In this document: in pieces, positions 39,224 to 48,662 of the stretch
Layout of the letters: each line of letters opens with the position of its first letter
Numbering within the stretch: the stretch's first letter is position 1
Origin: a virus
DNA: 60,411 nt
IMG/VR virus record: IMGVR_UViG_3300036781_000814
Span: 1-60,411 of that record
Reading direction: 5' to 3' (one strand)
The notes under the pieces: model-generated
What the model was told of the DNA's origin: nothing
The model's database searches: none
The model's input: the letters and a program-made list of their open reading frames with translations, nothing else
Made by a program: the position numbers and the translations under genes

Positions 39224-42200
39224 TGGGACCGGTATCAACCAAGAAGCTGATGTTTTTACTGGCTGACGACCAGGACAGGACGTACTATGTCGATCGCGGT
39301 ACCGTCAAAAAGAGGTCCATCCCCACCTGGGTGAAGAAGAACCCCAGCGGCTGGAAGGACATCACTTTGCAGTTTGCCACCAACCAGAAATATTTTGCGA
39401 CACTGCGATCTTTCTCTAATGCGATAAAATTTATTGATGACGGCGAGCTGATCATAGCGGACCGCATGCTCAATGGCGCTGGAACGGAGGAGATCATGTA
39501 CCTGATCATTCTCCGATGGGATCCTACTGGCGGCCTGAACAACTATAAGCTGGAATACAAAAGCCGCCTGGACTTCAGCCAGTTTAATGGTGACGTTCGC
39601 ACGGGCGTTGGGATCAACACGTTACAGGACGATGTCTTTGCGCTCGTTCAGGCGAATGAGGACGCGATATATTCGGTTCAGTGCAATTCCAGCAACCCTA
39701 AAGCTATTCCGGTATTGTTCGACGGGATCTTGCTGCAGGACAAGCTGAACTACTCCCTGCTGAATTCACCCATCGTCAATGACACCGGGAAGTTTTGGTG
39801 GGCTATCCCGCTGGTTTTTGTAAATAATGAGGGCGACAACATCGATACGGTCTTCAACTCCCAGGAGTTTGCCAATTTCGACAACCCCATCACCTATTGC
39901 CATGATCCCGCGAACGGGAATAGTGCATTGTACTTTACAAACCCTACCAAGGTAGTTATAAAAGGCACTTTTTCTTTTACCTGGACGACTCTGACCCAGC
40001 CATCGGGCGGGTTCATCGCGCTTTTCATGACCAGCCTGGACGCCGCACCTGATCCCGCCAAAGTAGTTTTTTCAAATAATGGACTCGGCACCCCGGCTTT
40101 TCCGCTAGTCCCTGGAAAAGAGTATTCTGTCACCATTAACATGACGATCAACCTGCAGGCGAATGAGAAGCTGTTCTTTATCGGAAATATCGCGGATAAC
40201 ATTGCCAGGAAGATGACGATCACCCCGCTGGCGTCTATTGTCTCCATTATGTTTGCCAGCAAGAACGATCCATCTATCGCGTATGTGCTTCGGCCGCTGG
40301 ATCTCGTGCAGGACCTCGTCTCACAGATCACCACCGGTAAATACACAGTTCAGAGCAACTTCCTGGCCAGCAACAACCGGAAGGTGGCGCTGAGTGGTAG
40401 TAGTTTGAGGTCCTTCCCGGATGCTGTAATACAAACCAGCTTTTCGGATTTCTTTCAATCCTACACCGCAGCCTATAACTTGGGCATTGCCGTCCGTAAC
40501 GGTGTGATGTGGATCGAGCCGGTAGAAGACCTTTACCGGGCGCGGAACGAGCTGCTGCGACTGGCGCGGATCAGCAAGGTATCGCTTACTGTCGCAAAGG
40601 AGTACATCTACACCTCGGCAAAAGTGGGCTATGTCAAGCAGACCTATAACCAGCGGAACGGCCGCTATGAGTTTAATTGCACGCATAACTATAAATTCCC
40701 GATATATACGGTCCTGAATCAGCTCAACCTGGTGTCCCCATACCGAGCCGACTCGTTCGGCATGGAATTCATCCGGACTGGCTATCCCAACCTTAACTCG
40801 ACCGACGACAAAGGAGACGCAGATGTTTTTGTTGCCATGATTTCGGACTCGGTCGGCCAGACCGACGGTGAGGTTAGCACAGCCGTCGTGATAAACGTCG
40901 AGACGCTGATCCTGGCCGCGCCGATCATCAAAAGCCCGTTCACCAACTCCACCGTATATAATCAAAACCCGACCATAGCCGGGGTCGCACAGGCCTTTAA
41001 GACGATCACGGTATTTGTCCAGGGCGTGCAGGATGGGACGACGATGTCCGACGAGAACGGAAATTGGTCTTACCAGATCCAGACGCCGCTCCAAAGTGTC
41101 TCTCTGGTTTATAACGGCATCCACACAATCTCCGCCAATGCGACCGATGGGGGAAACGTATCTCAGTTCAGCAACCTTATTTCCATTGTCGTCAACACCA
41201 GCCAGCAATCCGCCTTCCTGATCACCTCGCCGACGAATAACGGAACGCTATATAACAATCTGCCCATCATAACAGGGATTGCCCCGGCTGGTCAGGCCAT
41301 CACTTTGAAACTGGATGGCGGAGCGCTGGTAACACTGGTGACAAATAGCTCAGGTATCTGGAAATACCAAATTATTACAGCATTGGCCGATGGTGCGCAC
41401 GTCCTCATAGCGTCTTCCCCAGGCTTGCCGGATGCGCCGGCTGTTTCGATCACAGTGAACAAGAATGTTTCGTCTCCCCTGATCACATCCCTTGCTTATG
41501 GGGATATTCTTTATAATAACAGGCCGCTAATCAAGGGGGTAGCCATTTCCGGAACAGTTGTTCCTATCTATCTGGATGGCGGCGGTGGGATTATAACTGG
41601 CGGAGTCGCCGCTCCTTTGGGGACGGTCGTCGCCGACGTAAATGGCGACTGGTCTTTTCACGTGACAACGGTTTTCGATTCCAATAATCTGGAAACGGAC
41701 TTTATCCCTGAAGGGCAGCATGTGTTTAGCACCACACCCACCCCGGTCAATGTCCTGGCATCGATCACTGGCTACCGGTTGATGCGCGGATCCGATAAGG
41801 GGCCAGTGATGGACTATGACGCGATCAAGCTGGACGATGCCTATATCCCACCAGGTGTAGATCCATCGGCATTACCTCCAACGCTGGGCCAGTTTTTGCA
41901 TCCGGAAACGCTTTACAATATTGAAGAGACCACCGCGCTGCGCATGCTCCGGGCGCACGATAATGTCCTAAACAGTTTTCTTCTTCAGCAGCCGGCTGCG
42001 CAGATCGCCTTCAATGGTGCTGAGATCAATGCCAACCTGGTCACGAAGAAGAGTGGTATAATCTTCAATGAAGGAGCGAACGTCAATGTCAATGAGCTAT
42101 CGCAAAACCTCTTCGTACCCTTCTATCTCAACTTCACCACAAAGGTGCCCTTCACATTCAATGATATTATGACGGCGGCACAAAATGGGGGTTATTTCCC

Positions 42201-43296
42201 CGTGGAAGTCAACGGCCTCGAGATCGATCTGCTCCCGATCGGGACGATGACTATGAAGCCGGCTACTGATGAGGCACAGGCCTGGAAGCTATTAATCTCC
42301 GGTACTACAGCTTTATCCACCCTGCTGAAGCTGTTCGCCGGAGGCACCACCATAAATCTCGGTAAGAATATGATCTACTTCTCGGACAAAAACCCTATCC
42401 ATATCGTCCGGTACAATTTTACACCGGCAGCTGGATATCATTTCGCCGACATCTACGATGATTGGCAAAAGAACCGTTTTAAGAGTTGGCCTATGGCCCA
42501 CCCAGATTATTATCAGCCGGTGCAAATGGATGATAATACGGCCATCCAGGCGATCGCCAACGGCGTGGGAGCTGCGGAGCTGCACATTATATCGATAGAA
42601 ACAGGCGAGGCAGTCGATATTGTCCAGCTGGCGCCGGTCGGCGGATCACTTGTACAATTACCCAATATATTACTGGAGGCCGATATTGAATGGGCTACTT
42701 ATCCGGAAGGGCAGTATTGGATAGCCGTCATTGTCGATGGGGCGATCATCGGTATCTCCGAAAAGCTCTGGGTCAAAGTCGACTGGGACGACACGCTCAA
42801 AGTGGAATTCGACGAATCAGAGGACAAGATCGACTACTATTTCTCCACCGGCATTCGGTCCATGATCAGGGTCCAGGGACAAATGCTGCTTTGGGTTCCC
42901 GACAGTGAGGTGGACAACTACGAGGACGAGGAAGGCGATTACGAGATTACCCGAGGGATACCGCTGAAAGTTCGAAATATCCAGTTTGGTAATGATAAGA
43001 GCCTTCTTTCCGACTGGATGAGCCTGAAGATGAACACGATCACCTTATTGGAAAACGTCCGGATAGAAAACACCCACTATACCAGGAACGAAAACAGCAA
43101 ATGGGAAGCCCAGGATCTTGGAAAGGGGATCCCTGAAGTGCTGATCCTGATGGAAATGATACTGGCCGAGAATCAGGCCGGGGTAACATTCGCAACCCCA
43201 GGGGACTCCGATATCAATTCGGTAACCTGGACGCTTGACGCGACCGCATTTGGTCGTAACTCCGGCGTAATTAACGTAACAGCAGATCAAACCTAA
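39223..43296 (+). CDS. Large baseplate/distal-tail protein with three Ig-like repeats
   Basis: 1357 residues, starting at a coupled ATG. N-terminal part resembles distal tail/baseplate proteins by place (after the tape measure). Residues about 566-660, 663-750 and 752-850 are three tandem Ig-like repeats, each with a SPxxxxxLYNxxPxIxGxA opening, an L-D-G or similar turn, and a NG-W-YQI close; such repeats usually bind cell-surface sugars. The C-terminal half is large and without named domain. No catalytic motif is visible. Confidence 0.7.
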   Translation: MGPVSTKKLMFLLADDQDRTYYVDRGTVKKRSIPTWVKKNPSGWKDITLQFATNQKYFATLRSFSNAIKFIDDGELIIADRMLNGAGTEEIMYLIILRWDPTGGLNNYKLEYKSRLDFSQFNGDVRTGVGINTLQDDVFALVQANEDAIYSVQCNSSNPKAIPVLFDGILLQDKLNYSLLNSPIVNDTGKFWWAIPLVFVNNEGDNIDTVFNSQEFANFDNPITYCHDPANGNSALYFTNPTKVVIKGTFSFTWTTLTQPSGGFIALFMTSLDAAPDPAKVVFSNNGLGTPAFPLVPGKEYSVTINMTINLQANEKLFFIGNIADNIARKMTITPLASIVSIMFASKNDPSIAYVLRPLDLVQDLVSQITTGKYTVQSNFLASNNRKVALSGSSLRSFPDAVIQTSFSDFFQSYTAAYNLGIAVRNGVMWIEPVEDLYRARNELLRLARISKVSLTVAKEYIYTSAKVGYVKQTYNQRNGRYEFNCTHNYKFPIYTVLNQLNLVSPYRADSFGMEFIRTGYPNLNSTDDKGDADVFVAMISDSVGQTDGEVSTAVVINVETLILAAPIIKSPFTNSTVYNQNPTIAGVAQAFKTITVFVQGVQDGTTMSDENGNWSYQIQTPLQSVSLVYNGIHTISANATDGGNVSQFSNLISIVVNTSQQSAFLITSPTNNGTLYNNLPIITGIAPAGQAITLKLDGGALVTLVTNSSGIWKYQIITALADGAHVLIASSPGLPDAPAVSITVNKNVSSPLITSLAYGDILYNNRPLIKGVAISGTVVPIYLDGGGGIITGGVAAPLGTVVADVNGDWSFHVTTVFDSNNLETDFIPEGQHVFSTTPTPVNVLASITGYRLMRGSDKGPVMDYDAIKLDDAYIPPGVDPSALPPTLGQFLHPETLYNIEETTALRMLRAHDNVLNSFLLQQPAAQIAFNGAEINANLVTKKSGIIFNEGANVNVNELSQNLFVPFYLNFTTKVPFTFNDIMTAAQNGGYFPVEVNGLEIDLLPIGTMTMKPATDEAQAWKLLISGTTALSTLLKLFAGGTTINLGKNMIYFSDKNPIHIVRYNFTPAAGYHFADIYDDWQKNRFKSWPMAHPDYYQPVQMDDNTAIQAIANGVGAAELHIISIETGEAVDIVQLAPVGGSLVQLPNILLEADIEWATYPEGQYWIAVIVDGAIIGISEKLWVKVDWDDTLKVEFDESEDKIDYYFSTGIRSMIRVQGQMLLWVPDSEVDNYEDEEGDYEITRGIPLKVRNIQFGNDKSLLSDWMSLKMNTITLLENVRIENTHYTRNENSKWEAQDLGKGIPEVLILMEMILAENQAGVTFATPGDSDINSVTWTLDATAFGRNSGVINVTADQT

Positions 43297-43301
43297 AATA
43301 A

Positions 43302-44753
43302 ATGGCAACTGTAGCACTTGAAATATGGACCGGGGCGTATAACACCATCGTCAACCCTATCGAGCTTAGAGTATATCGCGAGGATGATCCACTCGCAATA
43401 GTGGTTTCCCAACGACATCCGGCGCCGCATCTTGCTGACACCTGGTTTTTCCCGGGGCTGGATCGCACAAATTACGTGTTCCGGATCTTTGAGATGACCA
43501 ATATGGTGGACAATGACATCATCCGCCAGCTGGGCGATGATATGAACGTTGTCCCAGGGTCGGCAAGCGGAGTAGCGTATCGAGCGACCGAACAGATTGT
43601 CGCAGACGTGACCACTGGATTCTCTTCGGGGGTGAACACTGTTGTCTTCGACGGCACCGATGGAAGGGAGGACTGGAGGGGCTGGGATATCGCTACGTTG
43701 GATCGCATCGGCAGCGACTCAATGAAACGCGGAGTTGATTACTCCTATGATAAAGTCACCGGTACACTCACCCTGCTCGTTGACGGAGATCTATTCGGCC
43801 CCAACGAATGGTACAATGTGGACTTCCAGGTCCAAACGACTGACATCACCCAGTCAACACCTACGACATTCCCGCAATTCACAACTCCAAAGATCATTTC
43901 CGTCAACTACCTGATCAGCGCCGGTGGTGATTTCGGTGGATTGCTCATTGTTCGACCCGCCGACAACTACCTGGAGATTACCCTGCCCGATATCGCCACT
44001 GTCGTCGCTGGAAAATTGTTGACTATCGAAATGGCGCCCAGTCTGGACGTGCAAAAATGTGGGAAGCTGATTGCTGCCGCCGGACAACCCATCGACTGGC
44101 TGGCAGGAAATCGTTCAGATCTTTATTTTTGTCCTACCGACAGCTTCTCGGTTTATAAATTTATTGATACGACGGGCGCGGATCCAGTCAGCATGTGGAG
44201 AATATTCAATCCTTTTGGAAACTTTACCCGTGTAGGGGAGCAGGTTGTCGATGACAACATAGCCGCCAATGTGTTCAACAAGGTGCTCCTTGACGGCAGC
44301 GACGGAGATATTCAGCAATATGCCCGCTTCTATAATGACTACCTCCTGCAGCTCCCTGGCGCTGAACTGGTCAACTATGATGATTGGGGCACCGGTAACA
44401 ACAAGTACAAATTCTCCCTGGCCAATTCGTCAAACCCTGCGAATGCCGGGAAGTTCAAATTTGCCAATCGTTCCAACATATTTGAGAGAATCACCGATGG
44501 TGTTCGTAAGCCAGGGGATTTTCAAGCCCAAATGATTTTGCTGCACGATCATATCATGCACGGAAAGGGTGGCATCATCGGCGCTGGGTTGACATGGTTT
44601 TTATCGATCATCAATTCGGCATACTCGGGAGGTGGATCGCATAAGTTCGGTGGCAAATCAAATGGGCCAGATCCAAATATGCGTACAGGCGATACCGGTG
44701 GTTCGGAAAATATTCCGAATAATATAGCGGTAAGGAAATACTGTTTTGTATAA
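43302..44753 (+). CDS. Tail fibre-like protein
   Basis: 483 residues. An N-terminal region, then a module at about residues 104-178 (FDGTDGREDWRGW, MKRGVDYSYD, VDFQVQ) that is also in the connector protein at 30414. The C-terminus ends GENIPNNIAVRKYCFV-like (SENIPNNIAVRKYCFV), a typical tail-collar fibre ending. It probably contacts the host. It has no resemblance to the template repeat, so it is not a DGR target in this window. Confidence 0.6.
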   Translation: MATVALEIWTGAYNTIVNPIELRVYREDDPLAIVVSQRHPAPHLADTWFFPGLDRTNYVFRIFEMTNMVDNDIIRQLGDDMNVVPGSASGVAYRATEQIVADVTTGFSSGVNTVVFDGTDGREDWRGWDIATLDRIGSDSMKRGVDYSYDKVTGTLTLLVDGDLFGPNEWYNVDFQVQTTDITQSTPTTFPQFTTPKIISVNYLISAGGDFGGLLIVRPADNYLEITLPDIATVVAGKLLTIEMAPSLDVQKCGKLIAAAGQPIDWLAGNRSDLYFCPTDSFSVYKFIDTTGADPVSMWRIFNPFGNFTRVGEQVVDDNIAANVFNKVLLDGSDGDIQQYARFYNDYLLQLPGAELVNYDDWGTGNNKYKFSLANSSNPANAGKFKFANRSNIFERITDGVRKPGDFQAQMILLHDHIMHGKGGIIGAGLTWFLSIINSAYSGGGSHKFGGKSNGPDPNMRTGDTGGSENIPNNIAVRKYCFV

Positions 44754-44843
44754 AACGTCTTATTTTTATAGATAAAAGATTGCTGCTAAACAAATTAGTA
44801 AAAAGATAATTTGAATAAATAGCAATCTCAAATAACCAACAGC

Positions 44844-47800
44844 ATGCAAATGGCCATCGGGCCAAAGCGTCGGGCCTTCCGGGATAACTACCTGGCGGTC
44901 ATCATCGGCGCGGCGGCCTTCCTTCTGACTGCGGCGTCGGTGAACGCGCAAATATATTCGAAGCCGAATCCCGGGAATTTTGGCACAACGTCTAACCGGG
45001 GATCCTTCGACTCGACGCTTTTCTTTCCTACGGGCTGCGGTGTCCCAACGGACTCGACCTGGCTTTTCAGCGAAGGGTTTGGTCACAAAGGAGAAAAGAA
45101 AAAACAGTTCGCCATCTACGGCGACAGCTGCGGCAACCAGGCTTACCTCTGGATCCCATCTCTGAAGGCCTGGCAACCGATAGGACAGGGAGGCGGAGGC
45201 ATCGATACGATGTACGCCCGGGGAGACAGCGCCTTTTATGTCAAGACATCAGTCGAATACTTTGCCTTTATCCTCGGTACCGGAGGCGCGGGAGATACCA
45301 ATAATATCTCTCGCAGGATCGACACGCTCAGCGCCAACGTGGACAGCACGAAGCACAACCTGCGAACCGACATCAATGGCAAGGTTACCAATTTCCTCAA
45401 TTCAAGCTTCCTCGGATATGGAACATATGCAGCCAAGCCGACTTCTGGCAGTGGCTTTTACTATGCGCAGGACTCGGCCCGGCTGGCCTATATCAGCTCC
45501 GGTACACTGATCTGGCTAACTGATGCGCCCGGCAAAACCTTCTCCCTCTACATGCAGAAAGACGGACGCCGTGGTATTATGATGCTCCGGGGGCACGATA
45601 GCGTACTACTTTCCAAAGGGCTGATAGATTCCGGGTCTGTACATCTGTTCTTAAACCCGGATAGTACCGTCACTATATATGGTGATCCATCCAGCGGATC
45701 AGGAACAGACTCAACGATCCTTTCAGGATATGCCATGCACCAGACGTACGTTGGCAAGGTAAAGACGCTCAGTAATGACACCGCCTCAGCCACGCAGCCA
45801 GGCGTATTATCTCCAGCGGATTATGTAAGCATCCACACTCCGGTATTTCCTTTTAACGATTCGGTGGGCGGCCTCGTTGATTCCATAGGCTATTATGACG
45901 CTGCTACCCATTTCTGGCACTTCAAAGGCCACTACAACAGATACGGCCATAAGCCTTTCAGCACCCAGCTGGTCAACTATGACGACATTGACACAACAGC
46001 TACCGGTCTGGCACCTTACCATGATCTAACCGATACAGCAAGAGTGCTCAGGCAGGCTATTGCGGCGGGCAGTGGATCGTCACCCGTCGTTACGGGTGCT
46101 TCTATAACCGGTAATGGCACACTTTCAAATCCATTAGACATATCTATTCCCGTCGGTATTGACACGCTTCGTCTGGATACTTTCGGATTGATCCGATACG
46201 ATACCTTATATACCGGTCTCGTTGGAAACTATTATAGCCAAAACGGATCAGTATCGGCAAGCATATCAGGGGGAAATATTCTTTTGGCGAACACAACAAA
46301 TAACGACTACGGTTCCTATCTGGCCGACCTGATCGGGGGGGTGAATTATTATTCCATGCTGCCTAATTGGAACAAGGCTATATATGTGAAATTAACGAGC
46401 GCCCCATCCTCTACTACATACGGCATTGGTGTGGCTAAGCTGGGAGGATACGCGGCGGAAGGTTGGATAGACTTGACCACTGGCGCAAATGCTGGAAAGG
46501 TTTTCATTAATCAGGGATCAACAAATTTAGTCACCTCCGCTACGGCGCTTTCTTTCAGTCAGAACGATATATTCCGGATGGAATTGTGGATGCAACACGA
46601 CTCTGCTTACTTCACTGTTCGCAATATGACGACGGGGGCTGCTGGAATAACAGTCAGCTACGCTTTCAACTACGTGTACGGTCAGACGATAAACCCGCCT
46701 GCGAGCAGTAGCTTTGGTATTATCCAGAAAGGTGGCGCGTATACATTGCTATCCAACAGGCTGGCAACTAATATTCCTGTTAACGCGCCCCTGGCCGTGG
46801 TAGGCGACAGTAAAGCGCAGGGGGATTTCTCCGGATCGACAACCGCTTCATATGCGGCGCTGCTTAATTCTAATTATACGACTACGATCAACCTGGGCGG
46901 CTCTGGCGATATGACCTCTAATGTATTGCAGAGAATCAGTGAGGTAAATAACATTGTCTCCCCGAAACAGGTGATTTTAGAGGTAGCTTCAAACGATCTT
47001 CGAAGTATTACCGCGGATACAGTTTGGAGAAACAATTATAAAAAAATAGTCGATACGCTGACCGGTGCGGGTATAAAAGTCTACCACATTGTTTTGAAAG
47101 AGACTGCGCTAAATCAAGCACCGCTAGTCGCTTTCATCGACTCTTTTTACCACGACACATATATAGCGGGGGTTTATAATTCGCTTGTCGCTTGCGGATC
47201 TGCGTGTCTTGTCGCCGACGGAGTACATCCGAATGCGAGAGGGCATGATTCGGTGTATGTGAATATTGTTCGCGATGGCCGGGTGTTTCAGGGTAACTAC
47301 AGACTTCGCCTAAATTATGTAGATGCGCGAAAGGTCGGTAAGAATACATCGTCTGTATCGAAATTACTGGTTAGTGATCGAGGCGCTGTTAAAACAACAG
47401 ACCCTTCTGTAATCGGATTGCTATCCGCTAGCGGTAATTCTTTTTCGACAAATTCAAACGCCGCAGCCCCTGTGTTGGTAAACGATAACGGTACAGTAAA
47501 ACAATCAACTAATAACACGATAGGATTGCTTCAGTTGGGGGGTAATACGTTTGGCGTTCCATATGTTTTTGGCTCAAAAGATAACGGCCAATTACAAATG
47601 ATATACAATAATGTAAACACGATAAGATTTCAAGCCTATCCAACCAATATGACTTTCTACAGCACGATTGGGAGCGAGATGGCCCGCTTTCGGATTGACT
47701 CCGTAGAGAACACAGCGATAGGCAGATTTAGTATGCAGTCACTTACCAGCGGGACGAAAAACGTGTCTCTTGGTTGGACGTCTGCATCAGGATTAACTAC

Positions 47801-48662
47801 AGGATTTCAAAATACTTTTATAGGCGCGGAATCAGGCGTAGGCGCCACAACCGCATCCGCGAACGTATATGTAGGCTTTTCAGCGGCCCCTTTCAACAAT
47901 GGTATCCAGAACGTCATAGCCGGAGCGCTTGCCGCGTCCGGACAATCCGGAACAACCTTCAATCAGTCTACCGGGATGGGATATGCGGCGCTGTATAATA
48001 ACAAGGCAGATAATAATACCGGCTTTGGATTTAGGGCCTTGCAAAACGTCACTACCGGGGCGAATAATCTAGGTGTCGGAGCGGGTGTTGATGTTCCTTG
48101 CATAACTTGCAGTAATCAGTTTAATCTCGGCAATATTCACAGAGGAACCATGCCGACTTCTGGGGGATTTAATGGTGCAGATTCTGTATTTGGAACGATG
48201 ACAGTTTTAAATACGCCTGCGGGAAATACTTCGACAGACTCAATCGCTACACTACTTGCCGGTAGGGTGCGTGTAATAAGTGTTTCCACCCTTGCTTCCG
48301 CAATAGGCGGATCTGGTTCCAGCGGAGGATATTTACCAACGCTTACAGGCGTAACAAACACATCATCGGCGACGCCAGACAGTGCATATTTTATTCGGTC
48401 GGGAGATATATGTATAGTGACAGGCATTGCGACGGTCACAGCAACTGCCACTGGCACAACGGAGGTTCGTATTTCGCTTCCTTTTTCCTCCAATCTCGGC
48501 GCATCGGCAAGGTATCTCAACGGCGACGGGACAGGATTTGAGAATTATACTTCTGCAATTGTCTACTGCGACAACACAAACAAGGCTGCTGTTCTGAAAT
48601 TCAATACCACTGTGACCACAGCGGAGCAATTTAGATTCAGATTTACTTACCATGTCAATTAA
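44844..48662 (+). CDS. Exported fibre with SGNH-hydrolase and beta-roll-like repeats
   Basis: 1272 residues. An N-terminal hydrophobic signal ends VNA|QIYSKP at about residue 36. At about residues 649-805 there is a GDSL/SGNH esterase: GDS block VVGDSKAQGD, SND block LEVASNDLR, and the DxxH block DGVHPNARGH. It would deacetylate surface polysaccharide. The C-terminal part (from ~955) contains NTAIG/TGANNLG-like short repeats as in trimeric adhesin heads. A tail fibre with host-envelope esterase activity is the best reading, though a signal peptide on a phage virion protein is odd. Confidence 0.7.
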   Translation: MQMAIGPKRRAFRDNYLAVIIGAAAFLLTAASVNAQIYSKPNPGNFGTTSNRGSFDSTLFFPTGCGVPTDSTWLFSEGFGHKGEKKKQFAIYGDSCGNQAYLWIPSLKAWQPIGQGGGGIDTMYARGDSAFYVKTSVEYFAFILGTGGAGDTNNISRRIDTLSANVDSTKHNLRTDINGKVTNFLNSSFLGYGTYAAKPTSGSGFYYAQDSARLAYISSGTLIWLTDAPGKTFSLYMQKDGRRGIMMLRGHDSVLLSKGLIDSGSVHLFLNPDSTVTIYGDPSSGSGTDSTILSGYAMHQTYVGKVKTLSNDTASATQPGVLSPADYVSIHTPVFPFNDSVGGLVDSIGYYDAATHFWHFKGHYNRYGHKPFSTQLVNYDDIDTTATGLAPYHDLTDTARVLRQAIAAGSGSSPVVTGASITGNGTLSNPLDISIPVGIDTLRLDTFGLIRYDTLYTGLVGNYYSQNGSVSASISGGNILLANTTNNDYGSYLADLIGGVNYYSMLPNWNKAIYVKLTSAPSSTTYGIGVAKLGGYAAEGWIDLTTGANAGKVFINQGSTNLVTSATALSFSQNDIFRMELWMQHDSAYFTVRNMTTGAAGITVSYAFNYVYGQTINPPASSSFGIIQKGGAYTLLSNRLATNIPVNAPLAVVGDSKAQGDFSGSTTASYAALLNSNYTTTINLGGSGDMTSNVLQRISEVNNIVSPKQVILEVASNDLRSITADTVWRNNYKKIVDTLTGAGIKVYHIVLKETALNQAPLVAFIDSFYHDTYIAGVYNSLVACGSACLVADGVHPNARGHDSVYVNIVRDGRVFQGNYRLRLNYVDARKVGKNTSSVSKLLVSDRGAVKTTDPSVIGLLSASGNSFSTNSNAAAPVLVNDNGTVKQSTNNTIGLLQLGGNTFGVPYVFGSKDNGQLQMIYNNVNTIRFQAYPTNMTFYSTIGSEMARFRIDSVENTAIGRFSMQSLTSGTKNVSLGWTSASGLTTGFQNTFIGAESGVGATTASANVYVGFSAAPFNNGIQNVIAGALAASGQSGTTFNQSTGMGYAALYNNKADNNTGFGFRALQNVTTGANNLGVGAGVDVPCITCSNQFNLGNIHRGTMPTSGGFNGADSVFGTMTVLNTPAGNTSTDSIATLLAGRVRVISVSTLASAIGGSGSSGGYLPTLTGVTNTSSATPDSAYFIRSGDICIVTGIATVTATATGTTEVRISLPFSSNLGASARYLNGDGTGFENYTSAIVYCDNTNKAAVLKFNTTVTTAEQFRFRFTYHVN

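Noticed and set aside
40321-41208. 295-codon minus-strand frame
   Set aside because: Antisense of the baseplate gene in its Ig-like region; no start signal.
44680-44753. Tail-fibre end as a further DGR variable repeat
   Set aside because: The end of this gene resembles common fibre C-termini but has no similarity to the template repeat at 5629-5694.
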